The translations under genes were made by a program, and so were the position numbers. A stretch of 64,000 nt of DNA from Pseudomonas asplenii (GTDB lineage Bacteria > Pseudomonadota > Gammaproteobacteria > Pseudomonadales > Pseudomonadaceae). Under the pieces are notes generated by a model. The model was given only the letters and a program-made list of their open reading frames with translations. It was not told where the DNA came from and searched no databases. The number at the start of each line of letters is the position of its first letter. Positions within the stretch are counted from its first letter, which is position 1. The stretch covers positions 1-64,000 of the forward strand of contig NZ_JSYZ01000010.1 of assembly GCF_001293465.1 (NCBI RefSeq). Direction: 5' to 3'. Below, in pieces: positions 1 through 9,887 of the stretch.

Positions 1-3000
1 CACCTGGCGCCGCTCATCGGGTGACAGGATATCAAGACCATCGAGCATCGCCTGTGAATCATCGTCCATGCTGTTTGCCAAGGCTTGCAATGACCGCAGC
101 ATGTAGTCACTCATTCGCCGCGCTGGAACTGGCGCAACGACATGCGCGATAAGCTCCATCGACTCCTCATGAGCCTCGATCGTCATGCTGAAGGGGTATG
201 TCACGCCCACACGTCCGCCTAACCACTGAATTCCCGCAGGCAGGGCATCCTCAGTACCGACGACGCTCGCAAGATTATGTCGGTAGTTGAGCAACGCGCT
301 GAACAGAGGCGTGGACGCGGGAATGGAACCGCAGCGCTGCGCCAACGTCAGCGGCGCGTGCTCATGACGCAGCAACAGAGCCAGGGAAGCATGGGCATTG
401 CGAACAGCTTCATCAACCGAGACATCTTGCACGGCGAGGCTGAAGGGAAGCGTGTTGATCAGGAGTCCCATAGCGGGCTCGTCGAATGCTGAGGAAGATG
501 CCCGTCCTAGCAACACAGTGCCAAACACCACATGGCGGTTCTGGCTGGTCCGCGCAACTGTCAGCGCCCAAGCAAGATGGCATAGGCTACTCAAACTGAC
601 GCCGAGGCGACGCGCATGGTAATTCAGGCGCCCGAGGAGTTGGGCTGGCACCCATTGTCGATGTTCCTGGAAATGTTCAGGCGACGCCTGCGCGATCCCG
701 AAGGGCAAGCTCGGCTGACTAACCGAGGAAAGGTAATCGCGGAAAAATCGTTCGTAGCGGCCAACAGCCGACTCAAGGTAGGTATGGGCCACAAAATCTC
801 GAAAATGACGCACCGGCGCCAGCGCACACTGCTGGTCGGCAAGCAGGGAGAAGACCTCGTTATTGAGCATTTGCAGCGTGACATGGTCACCAATCAGATG
901 ATGCAAACGCAAATGCAGCAACCATCGTCCCTGCTCGGCATCCTCGGCAACAACCGCCCGTAATAACCCAGCTTGGCTGATGTCTAAACTATGTTTACGC
1001 GGGTCGAAACGGTCACGAAGCTGCTCGAGGACAGGGCCATGCCGGGCATCCAGCTCAAGGAAAGTCGTCTGTAGAGGGGCATGACGCCAGACGACCTGCG
1101 CCGGAACAGGGAGGTCACGCCAATGAAACGAGGTACGCAAGATGTCATGACGACCAATGACTTGTTCGACTTTACTCAGGTAGCGATCGAGTATGGCGCG
1201 TTCGGCGAAGGCAAGCTCGTAGACCATCAGATAGGGGTCCCCTTGAGGGGCCAACAAGTGATGGAACAAAATGCCGTCCTGCATGGGCGACAGGGCATAG
1301 ATATCTTGAATGTTGGCAATACCTCCAGGCACCTGCTGGACCAGCAAATCAATATCGGCCTGGGATAATGCAATCAATGGCAACATCTCAGGCGTGATGC
1401 TGGATGTCTCGGATGTAATCAGGTTTGCCGGTACCTCGACATTACTCGCCTCTCGCAAAACATCGGCCATCTCCGCCAGACGAGGCCTGGCGAAAATCGA
1501 ATGGATGTCCAGTTCCAATCCGTACTTGCGCAGCTTCGCGACCATTGAAACAGCGAGCAAAGAATGCCCGCCGATTTCAAAAAAGTTATCATTGCGCCCT
1601 ACTCGCTCCAGCCCCAGCAGCCCCTTCCACACCTCTACCAGAACCTGCTCATACTCAGACTGAGGCGCCGTGTCGTTCGATGTCATCGGCAAAAGCCGCT
1701 CGGGAGCCGGTAGGGCTTTACGGTCAATTTTCCCGTTCGCCGTCAATGGCAAGGCGTCAAGAAACACCAGCACGCTCGGCAGCATGTGTTCCGCCAGAGT
1801 TGCGCGCAAATGAGCACGCAACGTTGTAACCAGCATGTCCTGATCGGCTTGGCGAGACACGACATAAGCAACCAGCCGCTGATTCCCTTCAGCGTCAAAG
1901 CGGGCATCCACTACGACTTGCCTAACCTGTTCGTGCTTGGCCAGAGCCGACTCGATCTCGCCAAGCTCGATACGCGCACCGCGTATCTTGACTTGAAAAT
2001 CGTATCGCCCCACGTACTCGAGACTACCGTCAGCCCGCCAGGCCCCCAAGTCTCCCGTCCGGTAAAGACGGCCACCGTGCTCCGTTCCATACGGATCCGG
2101 CACAAACCGCTGGGCGGTCAGGGCTGGGCGATTCAGATAACCGCGGCTCACACCTGCACCACCTATGTAAATCTCCCCCACTACCCCGATAGGCAGCAAC
2201 TCGCCAGCGGGTCCGAGCACATACACTTGCGTGTTGTCGATCGGGGCACCAATGATTGTGTCTCTCCCATCGGCCGTGTCGAAACGATGGCAGGTAGACC
2301 ATATGGTCGTCTCAGTGGGGCCATAGAGGTTCCAGAATGCACCGGCATAATCGAGCAAACTCTGCCTTAACCCTGCCGGCAACGGCTCTCCACCTGAAAG
2401 GATCTGCATCCTACGCGAAGGCCAGCCCTGCTCGGCGAGCATACGCCAGGTAGAAGGAGTCGCCTGCATCACCGTGACGGCATGATCATCGACGATTTTC
2501 GCTAGTGACTGCGGGTTGGCCGCCGTTTGCCTAGAAGCAAGCAGCAGAAGAGCACCATGGATAAGTGGGTGGAACAGCTCAAGTGCGGCAATATCAAATG
2601 ACAGTGTGGTCACAGACAGGAATCGATCTGCAACGCCCAATGGAATTTGCCGCTGCATAGCCCGAAGGAGATTCATTAGGTTGCGGTGCTCTACCATGAC
2701 ACCTTTAGGCAGGCCTGTGGACCCAGATGTATAAATCACATAAGCAAGCCCACTCTCCGAAACGACGGGTAGACTCTCAGGCAACGGTACTGGCACATCC
2801 GGGCCATACAATGCCCAGGGTTCGAGCCTTGTACATCCCACAATCGATTCGAGCCCGTTGAAGGCATCGCGCCCCGCCAAGATAAATGCCGAGCCACAAT
2901 CCTCAAGCATGAAATTGATTCGTTCTACAGGGTGGCTTGGATCCAAAGGTACATATGTCGCACCAGCGCGAAGAATACCCAGTAGTGCAATGGGTATGTC

Positions 3001-4857
3001 CAGACCGCGTTCAAGCATTACCGCAACATATGTCCCTGCACCGACACCATGCCGGAGAAGTTCCCCTGCCAACTGACGGGAGTAGACCTCCAACTCGTGA
3101 TAAGTAAGCTCTTTGCCTTCATGAAGGACTGCACACTTCGCGGGGTTTTGCCGGGCCTGACGCTCAAACTGTTGATGCGCCAGCAAAGGTTTGGTTAGCG
3201 CAACCCGTGTATCATTCCAGCCATAGAGTGTCTGCCGCACCTCATCGTGCGAAAGCATGCGTAGCTTATGAACCGGTACATCCGGGCGCTCCATGACATC
3301 TTCAAGCACTGCCTGGAAATGCCGTATGAGGCGTTCGATGGTGAGCACATCGAATAGATCGCAGTTATATTCCATACTGCCTAGCATGTGCCCTTCCTGG
3401 CCACTCTGCATGAACATACAGGTGAGATCGTATTTGCTCACCTGTACAGCCACATCTAACGGTTCAACACGCAAACCCGGAATGTTGATCGCTCCTCTGC
3501 TGGCACCTTGCATCACCAGCATGACCTGGAACAACGGCGAATGGCTCAGATTACGAGGTAGTTTAAGCTCGTTGACCAACTGCTCAAAAGGAACGTCTTG
3601 GCATGCGTAGGCCTGCAACGCCGTGGCTTTCACATGCTCTAACAATTCACTGAAATTGGCGGAAGGTTCAATACGTGTGCGCAATACCAGAGTATTGACG
3701 AAAAAGCCTATCAGGGGCTCGAACTCCACTCTGCCACGACCGGCAACGGGGACGCCAATGCATAAATCTGTCTGCCCGCTATAGCGATGCAACAACACGC
3801 AGAATGCCGCATGCAACACCATAAAAAGCGTCGCTCCGCGAGATTGAGCAATCGCCGTCAAGCGAGAAACCATCTGCGACTTCAGGCGGAAAGGTAGACT
3901 CGCCCCTCGATAGGTTTGCACGGCAGGACGTGAACGATCCGTGGGCAAGTGCAATAACTCTGGTGCGTCCGCCAACTGCGTCCGCCAATATTCGATCTGC
4001 GGAATCAATAGGCCGTTTTGCACCTGCCTGCGTTGCCACGCTGCATAGTCGAGGTATTGCAGGGCCAGGGGCGTAAATTCGCAGGCCATACCCGCCACAC
4101 CGCGACTATAAAACTCGGCTATTTCCTGGACCAACAATGTCATCGACCAATCATCAGCGATGATATGGTGAATATTGATGAACAGAACATGCTCTGCCGG
4201 TGCCAGCCGAATAACCCCAACGCGCAGCAACGGTCCGAGCGCCAGGTCGAACGGTTTATTCGCCTCAGACTCTAGCGTCGCATATAATTTCGCGGTACGG
4301 GCCGCCGGCTCCAATGCTTCCAAGTCGATAACCGCTATCGGCTGGCGCGACGTGGGTTGCACGCACTGCCTCGGCTCGCCATTCACTTCAATGAATGTGG
4401 TGCGCAATACCTCATGGCGCTCACATAAGGCATCGACCGCGTACTGGAGCAGTCCTACCTGAAAAGCAGCGCCCCTAAGGCTAACGGCGGCCGAGATCGT
4501 ATAACGTGCTTCCCCCGGTGAGTAACGGTCAAGGAACCAAAGGCGCTGCTGCCCCGAGGAAAGCGGGAAGGGAGTTGAACGCTGCTCGACCGACAAACGC
4601 ACAGGCGCGCCACTGTCGCGCAACTGAGCAACAAGCGCTGCCTTGTTGTCACTGATCAATTGTCTGAGCTCGGGAGTCAAACCTCCCTTGGGTGCCTTGA
4701 CGCTGAGCTGTCCATTTGCGTTTACGCTAAGACGAACTCCTGACTGATCCAATGTCCGCAACAAGTAGATTACGGGATCCTGCGGAACAACTAAACCGTC
4801 AGCGTGCACAATGAAGAACTCCAATCCATGAGAAAAAAGACGCGCCAGCATGGCCAT
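1..4857 (-). CDS. NRPS, partial: TubC docking-C-A(Gly-like)-T-C(dual E/C type)...
   Basis: Only the first 1,619 codons are visible; the frame is still open at the left edge. The start is the ATG at 4857 (ATG GCC ATG; a second ATG lies at 4851). Residues about 8-65 resemble a TubC-type docking domain. A condensation domain follows, with HHIIADDWS near residue 230. The adenylation domain has the core YTSGSTGLPKG near residue 709, and its selectivity residues read by eye are D-I-L-Q-L-G-L-I-W-K, the known glycine code. The carrier motif FFEIGGHSL puts the phosphopantetheine Ser near residue 1099. The second C domain starts with LSPMQDGILF followed by HHLLAPQGD, matching the extended HH[I/L]xxxxGD motif of dual epimerization/condensation domains. 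The last visible residues (LSPDERRQ) are the linker before another A domain, so at least one more module lies outside. A 174-bp gap separates it from the exporter gene. Substrate call is inference. Confidence 0.9.
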   Translation of the reverse strand, partial: MAMLARLFSHGLEFFIVHADGLVVPQDPVIYLLRTLDQSGVRLSVNANGQLSVKAPKGGLTPELRQLISDNKAALVAQLRDSGAPVRLSVEQRSTPFPLSSGQQRLWFLDRYSPGEARYTISAAVSLRGAAFQVGLLQYAVDALCERHEVLRTTFIEVNGEPRQCVQPTSRQPIAVIDLEALEPAARTAKLYATLESEANKPFDLALGPLLRVGVIRLAPAEHVLFINIHHIIADDWSMTLLVQEIAEFYSRGVAGMACEFTPLALQYLDYAAWQRRQVQNGLLIPQIEYWRTQLADAPELLHLPTDRSRPAVQTYRGASLPFRLKSQMVSRLTAIAQSRGATLFMVLHAAFCVLLHRYSGQTDLCIGVPVAGRGRVEFEPLIGFFVNTLVLRTRIEPSANFSELLEHVKATALQAYACQDVPFEQLVNELKLPRNLSHSPLFQVMLVMQGASRGAINIPGLRVEPLDVAVQVSKYDLTCMFMQSGQEGHMLGSMEYNCDLFDVLTIERLIRHFQAVLEDVMERPDVPVHKLRMLSHDEVRQTLYGWNDTRVALTKPLLAHQQFERQARQNPAKCAVLHEGKELTYHELEVYSRQLAGELLRHGVGAGTYVAVMLERGLDIPIALLGILRAGATYVPLDPSHPVERINFMLEDCGSAFILAGRDAFNGLESIVGCTRLEPWALYGPDVPVPLPESLPVVSESGLAYVIYTSGSTGLPKGVMVEHRNLMNLLRAMQRQIPLGVADRFLSVTTLSFDIAALELFHPLIHGALLLLASRQTAANPQSLAKIVDDHAVTVMQATPSTWRMLAEQGWPSRRMQILSGGEPLPAGLRQSLLDYAGAFWNLYGPTETTIWSTCHRFDTADGRDTIIGAPIDNTQVYVLGPAGELLPIGVVGEIYIGGAGVSRGYLNRPALTAQRFVPDPYGTEHGGRLYRTGDLGAWRADGSLEYVGRYDFQVKIRGARIELGEIESALAKHEQVRQVVVDARFDAEGNQRLVAYVVSRQADQDMLVTTLRAHLRATLAEHMLPSVLVFLDALPLTANGKIDRKALPAPERLLPMTSNDTAPQSEYEQVLVEVWKGLLGLERVGRNDNFFEIGGHSLLAVSMVAKLRKYGLELDIHSIFARPRLAEMADVLREASNVEVPANLITSETSSITPEMLPLIALSQADIDLLVQQVPGGIANIQDIYALSPMQDGILFHHLLAPQGDPYLMVYELAFAERAILDRYLSKVEQVIGRHDILRTSFHWRDLPVPAQVVWRHAPLQTTFLELDARHGPVLEQLRDRFDPRKHSLDISQAGLLRAVVAEDAEQGRWLLHLRLHHLIGDHVTLQMLNNEVFSLLADQQCALAPVRHFRDFVAHTYLESAVGRYERFFRDYLSSVSQPSLPFGIAQASPEHFQEHRQWVPAQLLGRLNYHARRLGVSLSSLCHLAWALTVARTSQNRHVVFGTVLLGRASSSAFDEPAMGLLINTLPFSLAVQDVSVDEAVRNAHASLALLLRHEHAPLTLAQRCGSIPASTPLFSALLNYRHNLASVVGTEDALPAGIQWLGGRVGVTYPFSMTIEAHEESMELIAHVVAPVPARRMSDYMLRSLQALANSMDDDSQAMLDGLDILSPDERRQV

Positions 4858-5031
4858 CCGACACCGCGCTACTCCAGCATCGCCCCGCTCACCCAATAAT
4901 CAGCCAGCGCAGTATCAATGGCCGTACAACCTATACCCAAAACCTGCCAGACCTTGGGAAATGAGTCCGCTACAAATTAAAACACCACACCCTATGTTCT
5001 AAATATGAATAGCCCCTACAGATCAAATCGT

Positions 5032-6792
5032 TCATGACCTCTCGCCGAGCACTACCCCCGGTGACGTCTTCGTCCGCCCCTTGTGATCCGAGCCAACCGT
5101 TTGGAAATCAACCAGCGAGCCATCTTCCATCACAACGATCTGGTCGGCCACATCGAAATATCTATCATCATGGCTGATCACGACCACAGCCTTGCCCTCC
5201 GCTCGCAAGAGGGGGAGAACACGGCGATAGAATACCTCCTTGAATCCAGGATCCTGATCTGCCGCCCACTCATCGAAGATGTACAAGGACCGGTCTTGCA
5301 GCAAAGCGACCAGCAACGCCAGACGCTTACGCTGCCCATCCGACAACGCCAGGGTGGAGAACACGCCATCATTGATCGTTACCTTGTTTTCCAGGCCGAG
5401 CATAGACAAATAGCCACGGGCTCGTTCATGAATATGCTCCGTCATTGGAGCCAGTAATTGCTCGAACAAATGGTAGTCAGAATAAATTGCCGAAATTTCC
5501 TGACGAAACCCCTCACGTGAAGAATCATCAACAGCACGCCCATCGAATGAAATGCTCCCACTCAGGGGCGAGTAATGCAGTGAAATCATCTTGCACAGTG
5601 TCGTCTTACCGGAGCCGTTGCCACCAACAATGAACGTCAAGTTGCCACGGCGTACGCTCAGGGAGACCGGCCCAACCTTATAGATCTCTCCATGCACTTG
5701 AGACTCGTGCTGGAAGACAATGTTGGACAACTCCATGCACTGCCAAGGCCCTGCGGGTTCCACACCTTCAAGCGATCGATCCTCGGACAGCTCACCGAAC
5801 AATTGCTCAAGCTGGCGCAATGCGTTCTTACCCATGATGATAGGAAACGTCACATCAATGATCATCGCCACAGGGCCCGCTACGTAGAGCAGAGCCATTA
5901 CCACTCCCACCAGTTCCGTCGAGCTGATAGCGTGGTAATTGACGAAAATAAACGAAACGACCCCAATCACGAAGAAACTCAGCAAGTCACCATACGAATT
6001 CGCCGCGACCAAAAACGTATAAGTGGTTCTGTCGGCCTTGAGCAGGTCCCGCTCGTGCGCAAGTACCACATTTTCCATGTAGTACTTCAACCCCTCAGAG
6101 TTTAATTTCAGCTCCTTAGCGCCATAGACCAAACCGGTCATGGCGCTTTGTAGTTTGCCCAGTATTGCACGTGATCGGGAGAAGCTACGATTGCCGAAGA
6201 ATACCGGCAACTGATGCATGAGCACGCCCACGCAGATAGCCTGAACGACGAACACGAACACTGCTGTATTCAGAAGCGCCAAGAAAGTCAACATACCCAG
6301 TAGCGTGACACTGCTCATCAATAGGTCAGGCAGCAACTGCCCCCCTAACACCACGCGACGAACATCCTCAGTCATGGCGGTAATGATCCTGGAATGTCCG
6401 ACACCCTCGAGGTTACGCAGATCTGCCCCTGATATCTTCTGATAAAGTTTGATGCGCAGATTCAACGTCAGCTCTGCGGAGATTCGCATCAGAATTGTGC
6501 GCGATGCCGTTCGCGCCAGCACGATTATCACGCATAGCGCCAGGAAGACCGCCGCCATCTTGTGGTTCGCAATCTCGATCGACAGGAAGGTGTAACGCTC
6601 CTCACTCACTGGCGAAAGGCCATCGTCCTGACCACCCAAAGTACTCAAAACAATTGGAATGAGGAAGGCATAGCAAATACCCGCCAGGGAACCAAGGATC
6701 AATGCAAAAAACAATCGATTGGGGGCTTTGCGCCCAAATTCACTGATGAGCATCATGCCGGCGACTGCTCTCCGAATTGTTTTCGACGTCAT
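5032..6792 (-). CDS. Cyclic peptide/siderophore ABC exporter (PvdE/SyrD family)
   Basis: Single-chain half transporter of 586 aa: an N-terminal hydrophobic domain (about residues 1-330, several membrane segments such as LFFALILGSLAGICYAFLIP), then an ATPase domain. Walker A is GGNGSGKTT, the ABC signature is LSDGQRKRLAL, Walker B is SLYIFDEW and the H-loop is VVISHDD. The family (PvdE, SyrD) exports newly made nonribosomal peptides or their lipidated precursors across the inner membrane. The annotated ATG at 6792 overlaps the upstream acylase gene by 53 bp. An internal ATG-ATG at 6756/6753 would cut the overlap to about 17 bp and keep the whole transporter domain, so the true start is uncertain. 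Pairing with a periplasmic acylase mirrors pyoverdine maturation: export, then deacylation. Specificity for this cluster's product is inferred from position. Confidence 0.93.
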   Translation of the reverse strand: MTSKTIRRAVAGMMLISEFGRKAPNRLFFALILGSLAGICYAFLIPIVLSTLGGQDDGLSPVSEERYTFLSIEIANHKMAAVFLALCVIIVLARTASRTILMRISAELTLNLRIKLYQKISGADLRNLEGVGHSRIITAMTEDVRRVVLGGQLLPDLLMSSVTLLGMLTFLALLNTAVFVFVVQAICVGVLMHQLPVFFGNRSFSRSRAILGKLQSAMTGLVYGAKELKLNSEGLKYYMENVVLAHERDLLKADRTTYTFLVAANSYGDLLSFFVIGVVSFIFVNYHAISSTELVGVVMALLYVAGPVAMIIDVTFPIIMGKNALRQLEQLFGELSEDRSLEGVEPAGPWQCMELSNIVFQHESQVHGEIYKVGPVSLSVRRGNLTFIVGGNGSGKTTLCKMISLHYSPLSGSISFDGRAVDDSSREGFRQEISAIYSDYHLFEQLLAPMTEHIHERARGYLSMLGLENKVTINDGVFSTLALSDGQRKRLALLVALLQDRSLYIFDEWAADQDPGFKEVFYRRVLPLLRAEGKAVVVISHDDRYFDVADQIVVMEDGSLVDFQTVGSDHKGRTKTSPGVVLGERS

Positions 6793-9190
6793 CCCGGCGC
6801 AGCGTCATGTGATAATACTGCCCCAGAGCGAACGGAGTGAGCATGTCGGCGTAGTGAGCACTTAGCACGCTCCCCGACTGCCCCGTGGAGTTCATGTAGG
6901 AATACGAGTTTTCCACCGCCCCCATGCTCATGACCTGGCGGAAGCCAGCCCCAACATGCTTCACATAGCTATTGGCGTTCATGAATGAATAATATGAAAC
7001 ATTCACTGTATCCGTAGAACCAGCGGCGGCGACACTACGCTCGAAAATCGCGTTCAACGGTTTTATGAAACTGAATGGGGTATGTTCGTATAGCCCGTGC
7101 TGCAACCCCCCCCAGCGCCAAGCACTCATATCTCCGCCTTTCAGCTTCTCCAGCTCATCCAACGCCAGATCCAAGGACTCATAAAGTGCCGCGGCACAAG
7201 GCCTGGGTTTTTCCTTAAGGTCACACCATGCGCTAGAGGTACCGTCCAACGCCGCATACACATCATCCGTACTTAATCGCGCAAACAACGCTTCGACGTC
7301 GACCAGATGACCTCGCTGGTTGAACGGAACGCGTGCCTTAGCCGCGAAGACTCGATCAACCACATGGCGCATCCAGACGTTGAAGATCGCCGCTGGCACA
7401 CTGTCCAACGACATGTTTCCATCCCAACCACGCAGTTGCGTCAAGGCGAGACTCTGTCGCGGCGTACGCCCCTCGAGCGTTGCCAAGGCTGTGGCCATTC
7501 GCAAAGCCGGTAGACTCATCACGTCCTGCTGAATTCGCTGGTGGGTCTCCAAGTCAAGACCGCCCGAGCGCTCGAGGCTTTCGGCGATCAACTGGCGAAT
7601 ACGCAAGGCTCGACCGGGTGGAGCCCAGTTACTGGAAATGAAATAAGGATAATCCGCCCCCGTTACGTCGTCATTTGCCGACACCAAGTATCCTTCTGGC
7701 GGATTGAAACGCTGAGGCATATCGTTAAAAGGGATATAGCCTTCCCACTCAAATTCACTCGTTTCGCCAGATACAGGAGCAAGTCCATGTCCGTTCTTAC
7801 GAATAGGAATCCGACCGGCGCCTTGGTAGCCAATATTACCTTGAACGTCAGCGTATAAAAAATTCAGCGCCGGTGAAACGAACAAGGACAATGCCGACTT
7901 GAAGGCCTGCCAATCCTTGGCATAGTTCAACCTGAGCAAGGCTTCATAGGTGGTATCGTTATCATCGAAGGCCACCCAGCGTAATGACGCCACCGCTTCA
8001 AGGGCAGGATCCATAGCGGTGATAATAGGTCCATGGACGGAACTTCTGACCTGCAAGCGCACAGGCTCGAGCGCTGTTCGCAGCACTGCGGGAAAGTCCG
8101 CTTTGACCTGTATTTCCTCGGTGCGCACTTCAAGCGGCTCCCATCGGCCATCACGGAGATACTGACCCGGCCGCTTCGCATCGAGCGTCTCGAAATATAG
8201 ATCCTGTACGTCAGCCGTCATGCTGGTAGCCCCCCAAGCGATGTCGCTGTTCAGCCCCAGCACCACCACCGGCAACCCGATCAAGCTCATGCCGACGCTT
8301 TTTAGATGCTCCCCTTCGAGCGCGACCGGATACCACCAGGACGGAATGCTCAATCCAAGATGCGGGTCATTGGCAAGCGTAGGTCGACCATCCGCAGCCA
8401 ATCGCCCGGCCGTCACCCAGGCATTGCTCCCCAGCCATTTGCCTCCCAAGTTCAGATCTTCCCGCAAGACCCGCTGCCCTTCGACCACAGCCGCCAGGGC
8501 CTGCACATGAGCGTTATCGACCCCATTGCTCTGCGTCCCCCCACCGTCCTGGTGCCGGCTGAAAAGAAAGTTGATCTGATCGGAATTGAAATAGGCACTC
8601 GCTATATAGCGCTGCATCTCGTCGTCGAAGTTCCCCGACAGGTTCAGGGCGAATACTTTGATCCAAGCCAGCGAATCCACCGGAGTCCATGGCTGCGGTT
8701 TTATCCCGAACGCGATGAATTCGGGTGGCAAGGCCCGCTGCTCGGAGATCCAGGCGTTGACGCCCTCGGCGTACGCCAAGAGGGAAGCGCGCGACGCCTC
8801 ACTCAACGATTCCCATGCTTTGCCTGCTGCACGATAGAGCCCCAGGGTTTTAAACCAAGCGTCCTGCTTGACCGAGCCACGACCCAGTATTTCGCTCAGG
8901 CGCCCCTGCGCGATGCGACGTTGAACCTCCATTTGCCATAAGCGGTCCTGCGCCTGAGCATACCCCGCCGCATAGAAGACGGCGAGATCCGATGCTCCGC
9001 GAATATGCGGCATACCGTGCGCATCACGGGTGATGGTCACAGCGCCCGGATCATGACCGCGCCAGAACAACGTTGCCTTTGCTTGAGGCAATGATGAGTG
9101 CAGATAGCACAGCCCAATCCCAAGCACGATCAACAAAGGAAGTATGATGATCAGCAACAGACGAGACAATAGCGGAAACTTATTGATCAC
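6740..9190 (-). CDS. Penicillin-acylase-family amidohydrolase (Ntn hydrolase), periplasmic
   Basis: The protein is 816 aa, the usual size for this family. It begins at a GTG preceded by AAAGGA. The N-terminus has a strong hydrophobic segment (LLLIIILPLLIVLGIGL), so it is a signal peptide or anchor directing the enzyme to the periplasm. Family features: ITRDAHGMPHIRG near residue 53, a YAQAQDRLWQME helix, and the autoprocessing site WLGSNAW, where the Ser becomes the N-terminal nucleophile of the beta chain. NDPHLGL follows shortly after, as in penicillin acylases and PvdQ. Known members deacylate penicillins, N-acylhomoserine lactones and the fatty-acyl pyoverdine precursor. Next to an exporter, and in a locus whose FAAL start domain should add a fatty acyl group, the likely job is removal of that acyl group after export. 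That role is inference; the enzyme family is clear. Confidence 0.92.
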   Translation of the reverse strand: MINKFPLLSRLLLIIILPLLIVLGIGLCYLHSSLPQAKATLFWRGHDPGAVTITRDAHGMPHIRGASDLAVFYAAGYAQAQDRLWQMEVQRRIAQGRLSEILGRGSVKQDAWFKTLGLYRAAGKAWESLSEASRASLLAYAEGVNAWISEQRALPPEFIAFGIKPQPWTPVDSLAWIKVFALNLSGNFDDEMQRYIASAYFNSDQINFLFSRHQDGGGTQSNGVDNAHVQALAAVVEGQRVLREDLNLGGKWLGSNAWVTAGRLAADGRPTLANDPHLGLSIPSWWYPVALEGEHLKSVGMSLIGLPVVVLGLNSDIAWGATSMTADVQDLYFETLDAKRPGQYLRDGRWEPLEVRTEEIQVKADFPAVLRTALEPVRLQVRSSVHGPIITAMDPALEAVASLRWVAFDDNDTTYEALLRLNYAKDWQAFKSALSLFVSPALNFLYADVQGNIGYQGAGRIPIRKNGHGLAPVSGETSEFEWEGYIPFNDMPQRFNPPEGYLVSANDDVTGADYPYFISSNWAPPGRALRIRQLIAESLERSGGLDLETHQRIQQDVMSLPALRMATALATLEGRTPRQSLALTQLRGWDGNMSLDSVPAAIFNVWMRHVVDRVFAAKARVPFNQRGHLVDVEALFARLSTDDVYAALDGTSSAWCDLKEKPRPCAAALYESLDLALDELEKLKGGDMSAWRWGGLQHGLYEHTPFSFIKPLNAIFERSVAAAGSTDTVNVSYYSFMNANSYVKHVGAGFRQVMSMGAVENSYSYMNSTGQSGSVLSAHYADMLTPFALGQYYHMTLRRDDVENNSESSRRHDAHQ

Positions 9191-9881
9191 AACGAATCCT
9201 TTCTCTCAACGGGATGGAGGCTAACGAAAACTCTTCATCGCCGACCTAAAATCATACAAGTCCATCCCACCGACTCATATCAACAAGCCAGTATCCAACC
9301 GAGAGCCTAACGACTGCGAGCAATGATTCGCTGCAACACTATTCGCCAGCAAAACTAACAGAAAATCATCAAATAACCGCATAACCTTCAATAATTCCAT
9401 TTAATATGAGTTACGTGTCAAACGGTTAGCATCCTAACGCAATGACCAAGCGGAATCTACTGTCGAAAGACCTTGGCGCGATCGGCCCATCCCAGCCTAC
9501 TAACCTACATCCGGGCATCCATCGCCGCCGAAAGTGTTGAAGTCCTGAAAAACAGGGCGGACTCCTGCGTACAGCGCTTCAGGTCGTACCTGAGCGCTCC
9601 GGAGCCCGGATCCGAAAGTCCCCAACTCGTTGCACGCAATGACTGGCCTATACCGAAGCCATGCAGCCGCAAGCCCGCTCCCCTGAGCTGTCACAGGCGT
9701 AGCGCGCTGCGGCGCCCCCTCCTAAACGAAGTGTAAGTGTTGAGCGGGACAGGCGAAATATGGTTTTCTCGATTATACAGGTGTGTATACTTCGTTTTCT
9801 TTGCGCTACTTGAGAAACTGCGCAAGAGAGTCGTAGAGGCCCCATACTCGTCGGCGCCGAACGCCAAGCCAAAGGATACGG
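9191..9881. other. Intergenic region between divergent acylase and ornithine hydroxylase genes
   Basis: About 690 bp without a convincing gene. It must hold promoters for both divergent transcripts. Near the acylase side the minus strand has a TTGACA at 9421-9416, a possible -35, but I see no well-spaced -10. I found no match to the PvdS/IS-box pattern (TAAAT, 16-17 bp, CGT) and no clear Fur box. The short open frames here have no recognisable content. Confidence 0.4.
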
Positions 9882-9887
9882 TTGCAT

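Noticed and set aside
8306..8941. Plus-strand frame of 211 codons opposite the acylase gene
   Set aside because: It lies entirely inside a well-supported conserved gene on the other strand and has no family motif; a shadow frame.
9416..9421. TTGACA on the minus strand as the acylase promoter -35
   Set aside because: No matching -10 at 16-18 bp; kept only as a remark in the intergenic entry.
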